Source: Sipunculus nudus
Taxonomy: Eukaryota > Annelida > Sipuncula > Golfingiida > Sipunculidae
Assembly (NCBI GenBank): GCA_026874595.1
Contig: CM049306.1
Span: 98,387,642 to 98,451,641 of the forward strand
DNA: 64,000 nucleotides
Direction of reading: 5' to 3'
Positions 39,192 through 50,999 of this stretch are shown piece after piece (the stretch's first letter is position 1; every line of letters starts with the position of its first letter). A program made the position numbers and the translations under genes. Under the pieces are notes generated by a model, which ran no database searches, was not told the origin of the DNA, and saw only the letters and a program-made list of their open reading frames with translations.

Positions 39192-39641
39192 GGCCGTGTC
39201 CGCACTAGCAAATAATTCGGATCGTGAATCGGTTTACTCTGTCCGCACTAGGCTACTAATCCGCATCAGTTCGGTTTACTGTATTCCGCTTGAAAGGCGG
39301 TCTACAGTAGTCCGGTTTACTTTAGTCCGGTTTACAGTAAACCGGTTTCTAGTGCGTACAGGCAAACCCGCTTCTAGTCCGAATGAGTCCAGTTTCAGCG
39401 AACAGCCTTGATCGCTAGCCGTGATGTTGCCCCAGCATGCGTTGCGCAAGGGAGCGCTCATTTGTAGGCCTGAATCGGATTACGAACAAGTGCGGACAGC
39501 AAACTCAAAGTGTGTTTCATAAACCGGTTTAGGCTTTTGTAAAGCAAACTACAGTGCGGACGCAAAGCGGACCACTTCGAGACTAACGTAAACCGGTTTA
39601 GTATAATCCGGTTTAGTTGCGAACTAAGTGCGGATACGGCC
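39192..39641. mobile_element. Harbinger-like MITE flanked by TAA, rich in CCGGTTTA motifs
   Basis: The left end is GGCCGTGTCCGCACTAGC. The right end, reverse-complemented, is GGCCGTATCCGCACTTAG. Both are flanked by TAA (39189-39191 and 39642-39644), the 3-base target typical of PIF/Harbinger. The 450-base element has no transposase frame. Inside are about nine copies of (C)CGGTTTA in both orientations, several as the palindrome AAACCGGTTT, plus repeats of 'gtgcggac'. Confidence 0.8.
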
Positions 39642-42594
39642 TAATTCATCGAATGGAAGGCGTCAATTAACCGCTCTGGTAAACATCTAGTTTTCATATG
39701 TGTTCTCAATTGAATATCCGTGGTCTATATAAACGAAAATGTGACGCCCGTCTGTTGGCAAACAACACTATATGATATCTGTACCTGTGATTTCATTAAG
39801 CTGGTTAAAGAAACTCTGGCATTTGACATACATGGGGCTATGCAGATATAATATTGATTAATTTGAAATTTAACTTCATTTGTATAATAACAATCCGCTT
39901 TTGAAGTAAGCGCTTTCGTGTTGATAAAATATTGGAATAATCTATGGTCATTGAGGGTGAGTGATAACGAGTTTTAGCTCTTACTTAAATAAACAGCGCC
40001 AGGTTTATTTATGCCGATTAATAGTCAGATCTTAAACCAATGACCGCCGGCATTGCTCTGATCCTATGGTTTGTTGTAAAATTTCCATTTTTGTGATTGG
40101 CGAATCTTTAAGTGGCCTGCAGACCCTGTCTTTTTAATATTTCAATCTAATTAACACTCAATTTATTTCACTTGAGCAGAGGAACAGATAAATAATATAA
40201 GAAACCAGTGTTCATATTTTCGAATGATATTGTAAAATATTGAAAATTAACTTAGATAAAAAGATAACACTTTGATAAAAAGAGCAATTCACCGGATGCC
40301 ATCTTGAGCTTACAATCTCATTCTAATTTCATAATTTAAATTTATTTTAAATTATGTACTGACATCATGGAGACAAACACGTGGAGTTGTCAAATGTTAT
40401 AGATAGGGAAGTTCCCTGCCGTTTTCGAAAAATAAAAATCAACTAATTCATACTTATTTAATCTTTCGTTCTCTAAGTTATTGTTAATAATGATATGAAA
40501 CATCCTCTTACGTATCCTAGAAAAAAATGGAAAATAATATTTTGGCCTGTATTAATTAGGTAAACATAGGTTTATGCGTACCAGGCCAGGCAAAGGATCA
40601 ATATCTTCTATAATTTTGTTCTGACTACGGCGGCCGTTCCTTAAACATTTTTTGTCTAGTATCCTAACCATAAAATTCCCAGTCTGTGATATGTCATTTC
40701 TCAGTTATTACTAAAATTTCATGAAGACTTAAATACTAAATTGATTCCCCAATCATAACAAAATCTGAAAAAAAGGCCTAATATAATTCGCCCATCTGCT
40801 TTGTTGAACAGAGAATGTCATTTATTTTTTGGCTCGAAAAAGGTAGGTTAACATTGGTTTCTCCAAAAATATTTAGTTTTGTATATGAACCTTATGATAA
40901 TTGAAATTTGAAACATGATTTTGGCACATTTGGTAACACGTGTGGAAAGAAGGACACGTGGACAAATGTGGACCATTTCATTGGTCTAACTTAGAAATAA
41001 TTAAATCAAATGTTCCTATTTTTAGTTTGAGCCGCTTAATTAAATGAAATTTCAGCAAGTTTTAACTACAAATTTAATTTCGATACGTTGAATGAAATCC
41101 TGGAACTGATCGAAAATTATTGCAAACGAAAATGTATTTTCTTTTATATTCTCTATTCATTCCTTAATGAAATACATGTACTTCTTTTCCTCTTCTTTGA
41201 GCTCCCTCTGCCTTTCATCTGTAGGCTTCATCTGAACAAATTTAAAAACCTGAAGCAAGGTTCAGATTTTGGCGGGGGCGGGAAAGGCACTAATTGTTGG
41301 TATGAAACTTCACTAACGTTGGTATATCAACGACGATATTCCGAGTTCGTTAGAAATACAGTAACGATAGCTTTGGTATTTGGCGGGGGTTGGGGTTTGG
41401 TTGGGTAAATACTTGAAAAGGAAATTTACATTTATTAATAGGAGATTGGCGCATTCAAGTAGCTGAAATAAAGTTTACCTGAAGTTTATGATGCTAAGTG
41501 CTCGGAAAAATCGGCCTGGGGACTTTAAGTCTTCTGGTTCTATATAAAGACTTAATCCACTTAAGATTACATTTTCAAAGCGTTTTCTAACGTTCCCACG
41601 CTGAGCGTGTACTGTTGCCAGACAATGCCACCTGTATAGTCTGGTGGGAGAGCCCACTTACATGAATTCATTTTCTCAATCCGGAGAATGCCTCGCCTTC
41701 TCAGGATTGCATGCGCCTAAAATTTCTCGTACCTCATCACACCTGCCAAGATATAGTCGGCGCGAATTTCTGACTTTTCTTTATCCAGGAACTCCTTTAA
41801 AGAATTCTTTAACCTTATGGTTCGAAAGGTTCACTTGCAATAGATCAATATTAAAAAATGACCACATAAACAGAAACTGAGAGAGTATATATAACTAAAA
41901 TATTGTTATTTTTTGTTCACTTGTAATTTTAACCACAAGGTTGTCCGATCTGACCGCCGTCCGCGCTATGACTCAAACATTAAGTCTCTACCCCAAGGGT
42001 GCGCTCCCTCTACAGAGCAGTACATGACTACTGGGTATGGACGGCAGGCAAATGTAGAGCAAATAACCCATTAGCGCTTTTTATGGAGTCGTATACGAGG
42101 CGAGAAAAGCTTTAGGAATGAACAGTTCCGAATCACGATGAAGGCAAAGGCGAGTGATATCAGACTATAAACCCCTTCGCTCTGAACACAGTGCGTGACA
42201 ACCTGGGCGGAGCGAATAATTGAGCAAAGCGAAACCGCTGCTATGGAGCATAATAAACCACCTACCTTTACGTTTTTGTACCTTTTTATCTTTTCGTTTT
42301 TCTTAAACTATCAGGTGGCTTTGATATCCACTATGCGACATAAATTGATGAAAATTCTCAAAATGTATTCTTCAGGATGTTTGTATACCTGAGGGTAAAT
42401 TGGATTTCGAAAACAATGTAAATCAATAAATAATGTTTAACGATGAAAATCAATAATTTTAAACGATCACAGTATTTTTATCATTTTTTTTATCAATAAG
42501 TCATACCTAAATCACATCTTGCACGAAAAATATAGACAAATGCCTGTGTAATGCATGTTTGGATTAGTCTGGCTAATTTATACAGATCTAGAAG

Positions 42595-42597
<3 letters not shown>
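39642..42597. other. No gene recognised; one dispersed repeat inside
   Basis: AT-rich DNA. A 106-residue frame at 41088-41408 is not recognised. The dispersed repeat D copy at 41985-42175 is listed separately. Confidence 0.4.
41985..42175 (+). repeat. Dispersed repeat family D, copy 2
   Basis: Partner of 30955-31190, with the same order of blocks ('agggtgcgctcc', 'cggcaggcaaatg', 'ttagcgcttttt', 'gactata'). Confidence 0.6.

Positions 42598-42653
<56 letters not shown>
42598..42653. repeat. (TA)n microsatellite, longest in the window
   Basis: About 28 TA units. The poly-Tyr-Ile frames on both strands come from it. Confidence 0.95.
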
Positions 42654-42656
<3 letters not shown>

Positions 42657-44304
42657 ATTAAAGGTTACATTAGAAATATGAGGCAAAATATCTTGGCAGA
42701 GAAAAACTATATGCAGGAATTGTGTGGCACTTTGCAAATTAAGACATAGTGTGGTTGATTCAGGACAGCGATGTGATATATACTTCTGCCCGGGCGTAAG
42801 CGAAATTAACGCCGACCCTCCCTCGTCCCGGCGACAAGCATTATGTCTGATTATATCGAAATGTGATGGGCGGCACAGTGCATTATTTTTCACAAACCCA
42901 GGGATGTATTCTTTTTTCCTTGACACTGTGATGAATATACTACCTGAGCGAAGATTAAAATGGAGAAAAAAGGTGGATTGAACAGAAATTTTAGCGGACT
43001 GACACGGTATCACCAGATAGGTGCTTTATCTTGCAAAGTTTATTTCCGGACCTTTTTTAACTTTAGGATTAGATAGTTCAATAACTGACAAAGAGATTCC
43101 CCGAAGTCGATATAATTAACCTGAACGGGCTTGTATTCCACGCATTCGGTAAATTACGTGACACGGCAGCGTGCCTGGGCGTAATTACCTTGTTTGGAGC
43201 CTCGTTTTCATCCCGGGTCCAAAGTCAATATGTTCTTCCATAAAAGCCGCATGTGGTTCAGTTTGTAAAGTGTAAACTTTACACTCGGCTATTAGTTAAA
43301 AATTTGTTTGTTTTCTTTTGATATTTCCGACATGTGTATCTGATTATTGATATTATTATAAGGGAAATTTCTACACAAACGGGCCTATCGTAGTCAATGC
43401 CACAGAGGAAGTATTAATTGATACCTATATCTTAAATAAAATTCATATATATCGTTCTTGAATCATTATTGACAGCTAAAATTATAGGTGTCAATTAATT
43501 GATGATATATCGCTGATGAATTTATTTCATTAAAAAATCAACAAAATATTAATAATAAGAAAAATATTAATGATTAAAACCGATAACCAATTTAATCATT
43601 TATAAGTATTGTAATTCAGAAACATGGAATAAACTAAAGGAATGCCATCGGCTAGCGATTACACTTCGCCCTCGGATATACAATCTCGGTCAAAATGTAT
43701 ACCTTGTTCAAATATGTCATCTATGACTTAGACTAGTTTTATAAAAAATCAGCCATATTGGACATCTGGTGAAAACAGAGACAGAAGTTATGTATATTAT
43801 TTTTCGACTACCCAAAAATAAAATGGGCTTTCTTCATGCTTCTTTTAACTTAGGAATATCTTTATTGAACTGGGAAACTTATAGAACATCATTTTCTAAT
43901 TAGCCACGATTTAATTCCTTTCAAAATAAAGGTCAAATATCCGAATGTAACATCATGTAAAAAATACACAGGCACTTTATAAACTCAAGAAACCACTTAT
44001 TGTAACAAAAACGCAATTGGGTATACGAAACCAGTCATTAACGTAATGAAGCGGGCCGTCTTTAAACGGGAAAGCAGTTTTCTGTGGCTTTATTACAGGG
44101 TCTCGGAACATAATCTGATAATTGCTATACAAGCAGACATGCACATTACTCTAATTGAACAATAAAAAACTTCTGATAGTATCATTTAATGGAAGTTAGT
44201 TCGGTTGTCAGCGGAGAGGGAAAAACGATACGTCTTCGTGAAAGTTCGATCGCAACATCTATTTCTTTATAAAAAAATGCGATAAACATAAAGCTTGTTT
44301 TGTG
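42654..44304. other. No gene recognised
   Basis: Unassigned DNA. Frames at 42588-43013 (minus) and 42724-42981 (plus) oppose each other and match nothing I recognise. Confidence 0.4.
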
Positions 44305-44500
44305 AAACATAACAGACTGGGCCTGGACAGTCGACGGGAAAAACCCTCGGCGCTCTCCGCTGGCGACCTGGGTTGGATCCCGGGCTTTTTTCCGGGTCCT
44401 CCGGTTTTCTCCATCCCTATAGACTACCGAACGCCACCATCCAAATCATGCCTCGTATTAGTCATTATAGCTAGCTGTACAAACCATATTAAATAAAAAA
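44305..44500 (+). repeat. SINE family C copy
   Basis: It carries 'gctctccgctggcgacctgg', a B-box-like 'ggttggatccc', 'ccgggtcctccggttttctcc', 'gactaccgaacgccaccatcc' and 'attagtcattatagctagctgt', ending in an A-rich stretch. It is immediately followed by a (TA)n run. It shares blocks with 36855-37075 and with minus-strand 1031-1235. Confidence 0.7.
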
Positions 44501-44505
44501 GTTTG

Positions 44506-44510
<5 letters not shown>

Positions 44511-44543
<33 letters not shown>
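44511..44543. repeat. (TA)n microsatellite
   Basis: About 16 TA units directly after a SINE tail. Confidence 0.95.
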
Positions 44544-44548
<5 letters not shown>

Positions 44549-45459
44549 TGAAATAGCAAAGTAGCATATGTCTCTCCTAAAACACGCGTTAGTTTCTAAT
44601 ACGAATTTTTTGGATACTCCGTTTTAATTTAAAACCCCCCGAACAACTTTTTTTCACGATTTGAGTAAATCGTCCGACCGATGTAAAAGAAGTCGTCCCT
44701 ACATACGGCTGTTCATTAAGGAAATCGTCACAATAGAAGACATTTAAATAGCTGTACTTGATTTCAACCACTGGTTTATATATTAAACCATAAAGGCACG
44801 GACTGTATATATGGCCATGTTTATCTTGTTAATAGCAAAGGATCAGTGACTTGAAATCTGCCATGCAAAATCTTATTTTAGAAATGATCCTTAGCGAGAA
44901 GACATGAAAACTTAAAAAAGACAAAACCACATGTCTCCGTGCTATCCAAAATACTAAGTGTGTATTGTGTGTTGCAGATTTTGTTCATGTTTTGATTGAA
45001 GCCATATAAGCACTTTGTTATTTTTCCATTGCAGAAACTTGATATTAAGTGTTGATGTTTCATATATCTGAAAGCTCATAATGTTGCTGATATAAAAAAC
45101 CCATGCACACGAGTAATGGTTGTTAAGCTGTCTCACACGAGAGGGTTGTTAGCTTGCCTGTTGCAGCCCGGGTTGCGATGCATGTGTATACACACAAAGG
45201 TCAAGAGTAAAAAGGTGCCAATGGGCAAACTCAAAACTAACCGTCCTCAGAAATCACACGTAAAGCTAAGAAAAGTTTTCCGAAACGTATATAAATTAGA
45301 AACTCCGAGTTAATGTTACTCAGCAGATCAGGTCTTGTTCGAGCATCACATCAGTAACCAATATAGTTCCACATTAAAGCATACGTTAATGTAGATAAAA
45401 ACTCACACGCATATAGACATTATATACACAGAGGAGGAAAAAATGGTTGTTCTGGCACT

Positions 45460-45840
45460 GGCTTCTGTGGCTCAGGGGTAGAGCGCAGAACTCAAAGCCG
45501 GGAGATCGTGAGTTCGAATCTCAGCTGAGGCGGTGAGATTTTTCACGGTCGGCCCCCACCAAGGGTGAGCGCTCTGCAGGCTTCTTAGGGAGACTGTGCC
45601 TATCAGTCGTGTTTCACTCACTAACGAGTGCGCCTTTCGGGGGTTCCTCGGTGTTATGACCCAGTCATGGGGATGACACACACCCAGGGCCTGCAGGAGT
45701 GTATTCCGAACCTGGTTTACGTCAGGAAAAATCGGATATAAGCCCCTGTCACCTAGTCCGAAACCGGAATAAAACCCTGCAGATGTAAATATACTTAGTT
45801 AAGCAAAGCATTGAAAAAAATTGAGGCGGTTACCTCCACA
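45460..45840 (+). repeat. SINE family B, fullest copy (tRNA-like head)
   Basis: The head has an A-box 'tggctcaggggtagagcgc', a B-box 'gagttcgaatctc', and an acceptor-like pairing of GCTTCTG with CTGAGGC. The anticodon stem does not pair, so it is not a functional tRNA. The body of about 300 bases ends 'ggcggttacctccac' plus an A-run. The 5'-truncated relative is at 328-596. It lies directly against the LTR-like copy that follows. The 69-residue minus-strand frame (45472-45681) comes from the SINE. Confidence 0.8.
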
Positions 45841-45879
45841 AAAAAAAGAGAATAAATAAAGAAATCAGTAGTTTTTTTT

Positions 45880-46614
45880 AACAAATAATTATAATTTATT
45901 CTTTAAACAATTATAACATTACAATACACTCAATCAATACAATTACACAGTATAACAACAGTACAACAGTAAATCAATACAAGTATATTAATAAAGTGTA
46001 CACTACTTTGATACCACCACTGTCACAGCGACAAAAAGTCCTATAAAGCATATAATCCAGATGAACAGTTCACATAAATTTTCTCAGAGAATAACAGTCA
46101 AGTTCATTCACAAAATCAAATTGTTATAATCCAAAAGTGAAGTTCTGATAGTGATCTCAAAGGCAAACTGAAGACTAATTAAAATCCGTTACAAATTCGA
46201 AGAAGATCTATAACTGCCGCAGTTATCGGAAAAGGTCCACAAACTGACTTACACACTTCTGTGTCCGCTGGAATATATCTCTTCTCTCTCTCGGCTCAAA
46301 AACACAGCTCCTTATTTATAACTTTTCACCTCAAGCCGAGAACTTTCCATTTCTCGAACAATCCAAAGAACCTAATTGTACACACGTTACAGGAAACATC
46401 TAGAACAACGAACGTTGTGTTTCTACATATCAGGGTTCACACGTGGGCTGGGCCGGCTCGGCCAGGCGAGAACCACCAGACTAGCATGAACGCTGTGTTT
46501 ACACGTAAAACCCAACGCGTGGGCCGGGCTATGCCGCCATAGCAACGGACAATGCTAGCGCTGCACATACACATGTAAGATTGCTGCATACAATAAAAGA
46601 GACATCTGTAATAC
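45880..46614 (-). mobile_element. LTR-like element, copy 2, with duplicated U3 motif
   Basis: The minus-strand order is as in 33446-34169: U3, a TATA-like 'ttataaataagg' (46311-46321), 'tttgtggaccttttccgata', 'tgtcgctgtgacagtggtgg', and AATAAA (45895-45900). In the U3 a block resembling 'gctgtgttt-acacg...cacgtgggc' occurs twice (about 46412-46450 and 46489-46525), where copy 1 has it once. This looks like an enhancer-type tandem duplication. Similarity to copy 1 appears to extend slightly past the left edge, to about 45851. Confidence 0.6.
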
Positions 46615-46615
46615 A

Positions 46616-47545
46616 TGGAACCATGACGTTAACAGGGACTGTGTATAGCATCACGTATAGAATAGACGGTATTATCGCGCTGTCACACCACTGAGGATGT
46701 AAACGTCTAGGTTCTTTTCTGTCAGTCAAAATAACAAGATAGCAAACAAATAAGATAACAAATAAAGGGGGTACTTACAGATCTCTTGGCAGGGGGGGGG
46801 GGGAGGGGGCAGTGCCGCAAACACAAATAATGCAGTAATCACAATTGTTCACAGAGTCCATTAATCCTCATATCTCTAACCCTAATATCACAGACAAAGT
46901 TCCAAATGTTCCAGGTCACATAACTTTTAGCTTTCACGTGACATCTAGACGTTCCGCTAACCCCTGGCGTAAAACATGTGTACACGGAGCACAGTCTTAT
47001 CCCAGCGTTATACAGTTGGTCAAATCACACAACTGGTTCTCACTGCTGAATAACTGTTCATCGTCCTTAAATCACAATTCGCGTGTCACACTACGAATGT
47101 TCCTTCAGAGCAGCTCTCTCAGCTGTAGTCTACTGGACCCTCCGGACACGTTACCGAACATGCCTATTACTGGGAGCGCACACTATCAAAAGAATGCCTG
47201 TCCTTTGACATACAATACCACTGTCTCTGAGGTACTTTACAGAGTATCAACAAGGTGACCTCCCTATGACGTAGACTGTCAGTAGACTGACGCGATTCCT
47301 CAAATGCAAACACCGAAGTTTGCAGACCAGTCGGTTGGACTGCTTAAACTCACTCAGGAGACGCTACACTCAGGAAGCGCGCCGGTTCATTCTCAAGATT
47401 ACTGTCATTCACGCCTTATATAAGACTCTTGACGTCACAACTCCCGCTAGACTTCTCCGCCAATCAATCAGCACTTCGATCCACGATGTCCGTTTTCAAT
47501 ACAACTCTAACTTAACGCAGACACACCCTCAGGGATGATTTCGTT
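46616..47545 (-). promoter_or_regulatory. Minus-strand promoter-like block with CRE, TATA and splice sites
   Basis: On the minus strand a perfect CRE, TGACGTCA (47430-47437), is followed 8 bases later by TATATAAGG (47422-47414). About 600 bases of GC-richer DNA follow, ending in a strong donor, ATCT|GTAAGTA, near 46778. About 50 bases on, 'ttattttgactgacag' resembles an acceptor near 46724. Read together this could be a promoter with a first exon, or the LTR and leader of another retroelement. No protein is recognised. A G12-A-G5 tract (46792-46809 on the plus strand) sits just before the donor. Confidence 0.35.
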
Positions 47546-48211
47546 GGAAAACTACCCTTAACAAATTTGCAGACAAGACGTCGCCTACCAGACACAGTTA
47601 CTGTGGAGACCATTATACAAGATCGGTTCTCACGAGTCTATGCTACATAGAAATAGATATCAAAGGATGCAGTTGGCGCTTACTGATTGCTAAACTGCTT
47701 TGAAATTTACACCAAATGAAACACGTGTTCATTCTTACTGGTTTTTACGTTAATGGCTAAACATGATACTTCATAAAATTAATGAAACTTTGCCATACTC
47801 CCTATATCTAAATAAACAAAGTAAAAGTCCTCTGGTGACACCGGCATCACTTTAAAGAAAGAAAAGAGAAGGCATAGTTATCACATGGAATTTTCTTAAA
47901 CCCCGAACTGATCAACATAAAACAGTAAAGATAGTTGGCATCATCTGGCATAACAAAAAGCCAAGGTGTCACATTGGATCATATGGACCCTTGAACAGTG
48001 TAGATATTACAGTGTATCACATTGAACAATGAAGAAATCACGAAGACGGCCCGAGAAAAGCGTGACTTGGAAATTTGCCATCGGGGGCCCGGGTTCGAAG
48101 TAACCTAGATAACGACAGGATACAGTGCCGTGATAGAAAATATAAGAGTCACAATTCCAGCTTCTTCTGAAGTTATACATGAAAGCAAGTAGAAATTCTC
48201 ACTTTGTTTTA
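47546..48211. other. No gene recognised
   Basis: Unassigned DNA between the promoter-like block and the nested MITEs. Confidence 0.4.
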
Positions 48212-49106
48212 GGCCCCTTTACATAGGGCTGTGACTTTTGTGCCACGTTTGAGCAACCAAAAAATGACCAGGATTCTCAACGGTCGCCGTTACCCAGAAA
48301 AAACTGTTTCTGTGTAACTGCTCCAGCGATTCTTGTGCCTCCCTTGAACCTCCCGACATGCAAATTAAAGGCCCCTTTACACAGGGCTGTCACCTTTGTG
48401 CCACCTTTGAGCAACCAAGAAATGACCAGAACGCTCAATGGTCGCCTAACCCCAGAAAATCCAGATTCTGTTTCAGCGATACTTGTGCCTCTCTTGAACC
48501 TCCCAAAATGCAGCATTAGGGCGTTTTCTTGCCTGCCTTTCCTCTGCTTCCCTTGTGCCACCAGTGCCACCACTGCGCCTTCCTTCTACAACTACGGCAA
48601 TGTTTATGCCTCCCTTCTGCCTCCTTTGAGCCACCTTTGAGCAACCCACCACCTCTGCGACCTTTGTGCGATTGTTTTGAACATGTTCAAAACTCACGGC
48701 GACCATGACGTCCATGGCGATGTCTGAAACTCCTGGGTACCACATTTGAACGACCTAGGCAACCATTCTTCTCTCTTTGAGCCTCCTACGACGACCTGGT
48801 AAATTTTGTGGTCGCTTTTCTGTGTAAAGGCCCCTTAAGGACATTTTCACGCCTGCCTCCCCTCTGCTTCCTTATACAACCACCGCGATCACTGTGCCTT
48901 AGTGTTGCAACAAAAGCAATGCTTGTGCCTCCATTGAAGTTCCTTTGTACCACCTTTGAGCAGCCAACACCCTCGGCGACCTTTGTGCGTCTGTTTTGAA
49001 CACGTTCGAAAATTAACGGCGAAGTGTAAAACTTCTGTGTACCACCTTTGAAACACAGAGGCTACCGTTCTGCCTTCTTTGAGCCTAAAACGACGACCAG
49101 GTAAAT
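48212..49106. mobile_element. Outer TTAA-type MITE, split by a younger relative
   Basis: The left part (48212-48364) and right part (48839-49106) are homologous to the left and right parts of the intact copy between them. At the junction, outer 'cctcccgacatgcaaattaaggacattttcacgcctgcc' (quoted in pieces: 'cctcccgacatgcaaa', TTAA, 'ggacattttcacgcctgcc') corresponds to inner 'cctcccaaaatgcagcatta' and 'gggcgttttcttgcctgcc'. The left end is 'aggcccctttacatagggctg'. The right terminal repeat is lost or diverged. Both copies share 'gcctcc', 'gccacctttgagcaac' and 'gcgacctttgtgcg' blocks. Confidence 0.75.
48369..48834. mobile_element. Inner TTAA-type MITE (piggyBac/Kolobok-like), intact ends
   Basis: The left end AGGCCCCTTTACACAG and the reverse-complemented right end GGGGCCTTTACACAG are flanked by TTAA at 48365-48368 and 48835-48838. 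A TTAA duplication is the hallmark of piggyBac and Kolobok superfamilies. Which of the two applies cannot be told without the transposase. The 466-base element carries no transposase. The 90-101-residue frames on both strands across it are repeat-derived. Confidence 0.75.
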
Positions 49107-50112
49107 TTTTTGATTGATGGTTACGCCTACTAGCTGGAAACGTCCGAGACACTTGCGGGTTTGTCTCTTTTGTAGGACGTCACTCTCACATCCGCTGCTC
49201 GTTACCATCCGGGGATGCTCGGTGAACCTCTCTCTTGGGGACAATGTATTTTGTCATTGTCACTTACTGCCAGCAATGCGAGAGGTAGACTGTACTAAGT
49301 CCAACATGAGATCTAAAGGATCTTAAACAGAGAGCCGCAATGTTATGCATAATAACCGGAAGCTATAATGCAAATAATGAAACTAAAAAGATATATTTCA
49401 ACTTTCATTAAAAAAAAGTTGGAAGCTAGAAGTCATTGAGGACTCTGACTGAAATATAGGAAAATTCCAGGCAAACTTATTAGTCAATGCCACAACAGTA
49501 GACAGGATTAATAAGCCTGTAAATCTGATGGTGATAAAAGCAAACATTGGAAACGTGGGAACAAACGTGTGTGGATGATACCTACCTGTAACGTTTAGTT
49601 TAAAATTTCTGGTAAGATGACATTTTGAAAATAATTCCAGTCAATTTATACCCTTAGTTAATTCTTTTAATGCATAGTTTAGGCAAAACAGTAACGTACA
49701 ATTGCTTCTTTAATCTATCCGTGAAAAATAAAAATTAAATATTTTTTTTTCATGGAAATGCATCTCAACATATGTTAACACAGAGCCAACTTTCATTTTC
49801 ATTTTTCAAATTGTCATTTTCATCGTTGGTGATATTTTTTAATGCACAGTATACAATACAACATGGTGACAAAGAAGATTATATGGTTATCAATGATGCT
49901 TCGAAGGAGTGACACAGGTAAAACCCGAGAAATGATCACAGGTGGTGCAACCAAAAGAAAAAGCTTTCCAGGATCATATTGGTTTTAGTGCAATCCATCA
50001 GCCCAATAGTCTTAATTAGTTAAATTTTCAGCACCGTTTTAACTAAACATTGAACTACTGAGGACCAAATCTAAACATAATAAACACAACCTTAGATAGG
50101 CTTCATACTCCG
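49107..50112. other. No gene recognised
   Basis: AT-rich unassigned DNA. Confidence 0.4.
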
Positions 50113-50136
50113 ATATATATATATATATATATATAT
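50113..50136. repeat. (TA)n microsatellite, short
   Basis: About 12 TA units. Confidence 0.9.
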
Positions 50137-50179
50137 GGCCAGGCATAATTTTAGGTAATATGTCGTTCAGTTTTTTTCA

Positions 50180-50665
50180 GATATGTTTCAGCTCAGGTGA
50201 CTGACGGTTAACTGAGGTATATGAATGCCGCTTTGTCCGTCGTCCGTCGGGGCGTCCGGCCGTCGTACCGTCGGGGCGTCAGTTAGCAAGATACACATTG
50301 TAACTCCTGGATCTAGAAAATTCTTAGTAAATATCCAGGGAGGTCAATAAAAAACCTCCTTGGAAACCTGAAATAGCTATGGGGCTTGTAAGTACCCCCC
50401 CCCCCGAATAATTAATAAAATTGATACAAAACCTCCAGTACCTTGATAATTAATACATGGATTGTCATAAATATTGCCCGGTCAACATCACATTTTTCAA
50501 AGATAATTAAGAAAATCTAAATACTGTACGTTCAAGGATAGTAACTTCTCAGATTTCTGGTCACAAGGTCATTGGTTAGGTCACCGGAACCACATTTTGA
50601 AAAAGCTCATAAATATCCTAACGCTCAGCTGAGCGTCGAGACCCATGGGCCCCTAGTTTTGTTTA
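50180..50665. repeat. Repeat element bounded by CTCAG motifs
   Basis: It starts near 'cagctcaggtgactgacgg', has a CpG-rich direct repeat 'gtccgtcgtccgtcggggcg' / 'gtcgtaccgtcggggcgtc' (50240-50280), and ends 'cgctcagctgagcgtcgaga' then 'cccatgggcccctag'. Paired CTCAGGTGA/CTCAGCTGAGCG motifs at either end, and a final palindrome followed by T-rich DNA, are features I associate with a common molluscan interspersed repeat. That association is from memory and unverified. A C11 tract (50395-50405) lies inside. Confidence 0.45.
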
Positions 50666-50999
50666 TAAAGTGCAAATGCTATCAATAGTCATATTGGGAT
50701 TGCTCATCAAGTCAGTGCGTTTTCAAATAGATACCGAATGACCAATCAGGTTGTCCACTACTGCTCAGCTGAAAATGTATTACAAGGAAAGGTATACTTC
50801 TGTGAACGATGGAAAAATACTAGAAAATGCGTAACATTGAAGAGTTTGTAAATAAAAGGTTTCAAAATGTAAAAAAAAAATTGGAGTCCTTAAAACTACC
50901 ATGCTTGAAGAAAACTGAATGCTCTTTCTCTACTGTTCTCAAGCAGTGTAAGGACGCAGTCCAGCTCAATATGAATAAAAAAGGCTCTTGAAAGTCAGA

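Noticed and set aside
42588-43013. 141-residue minus-strand frame ending in poly Tyr-Ile
   Set aside because: The tail is the (TA)n microsatellite, and an opposing frame covers the rest. No family recognised.
45460-45535. Possible tRNA gene
   Set aside because: The acceptor and D arms are plausible, but the anticodon arm does not pair and the SINE body is attached.
46845-47258. 137-residue plus-strand frame
   Set aside because: It starts on a non-ATG codon and lies opposite the minus-strand promoter-like block. No domain.
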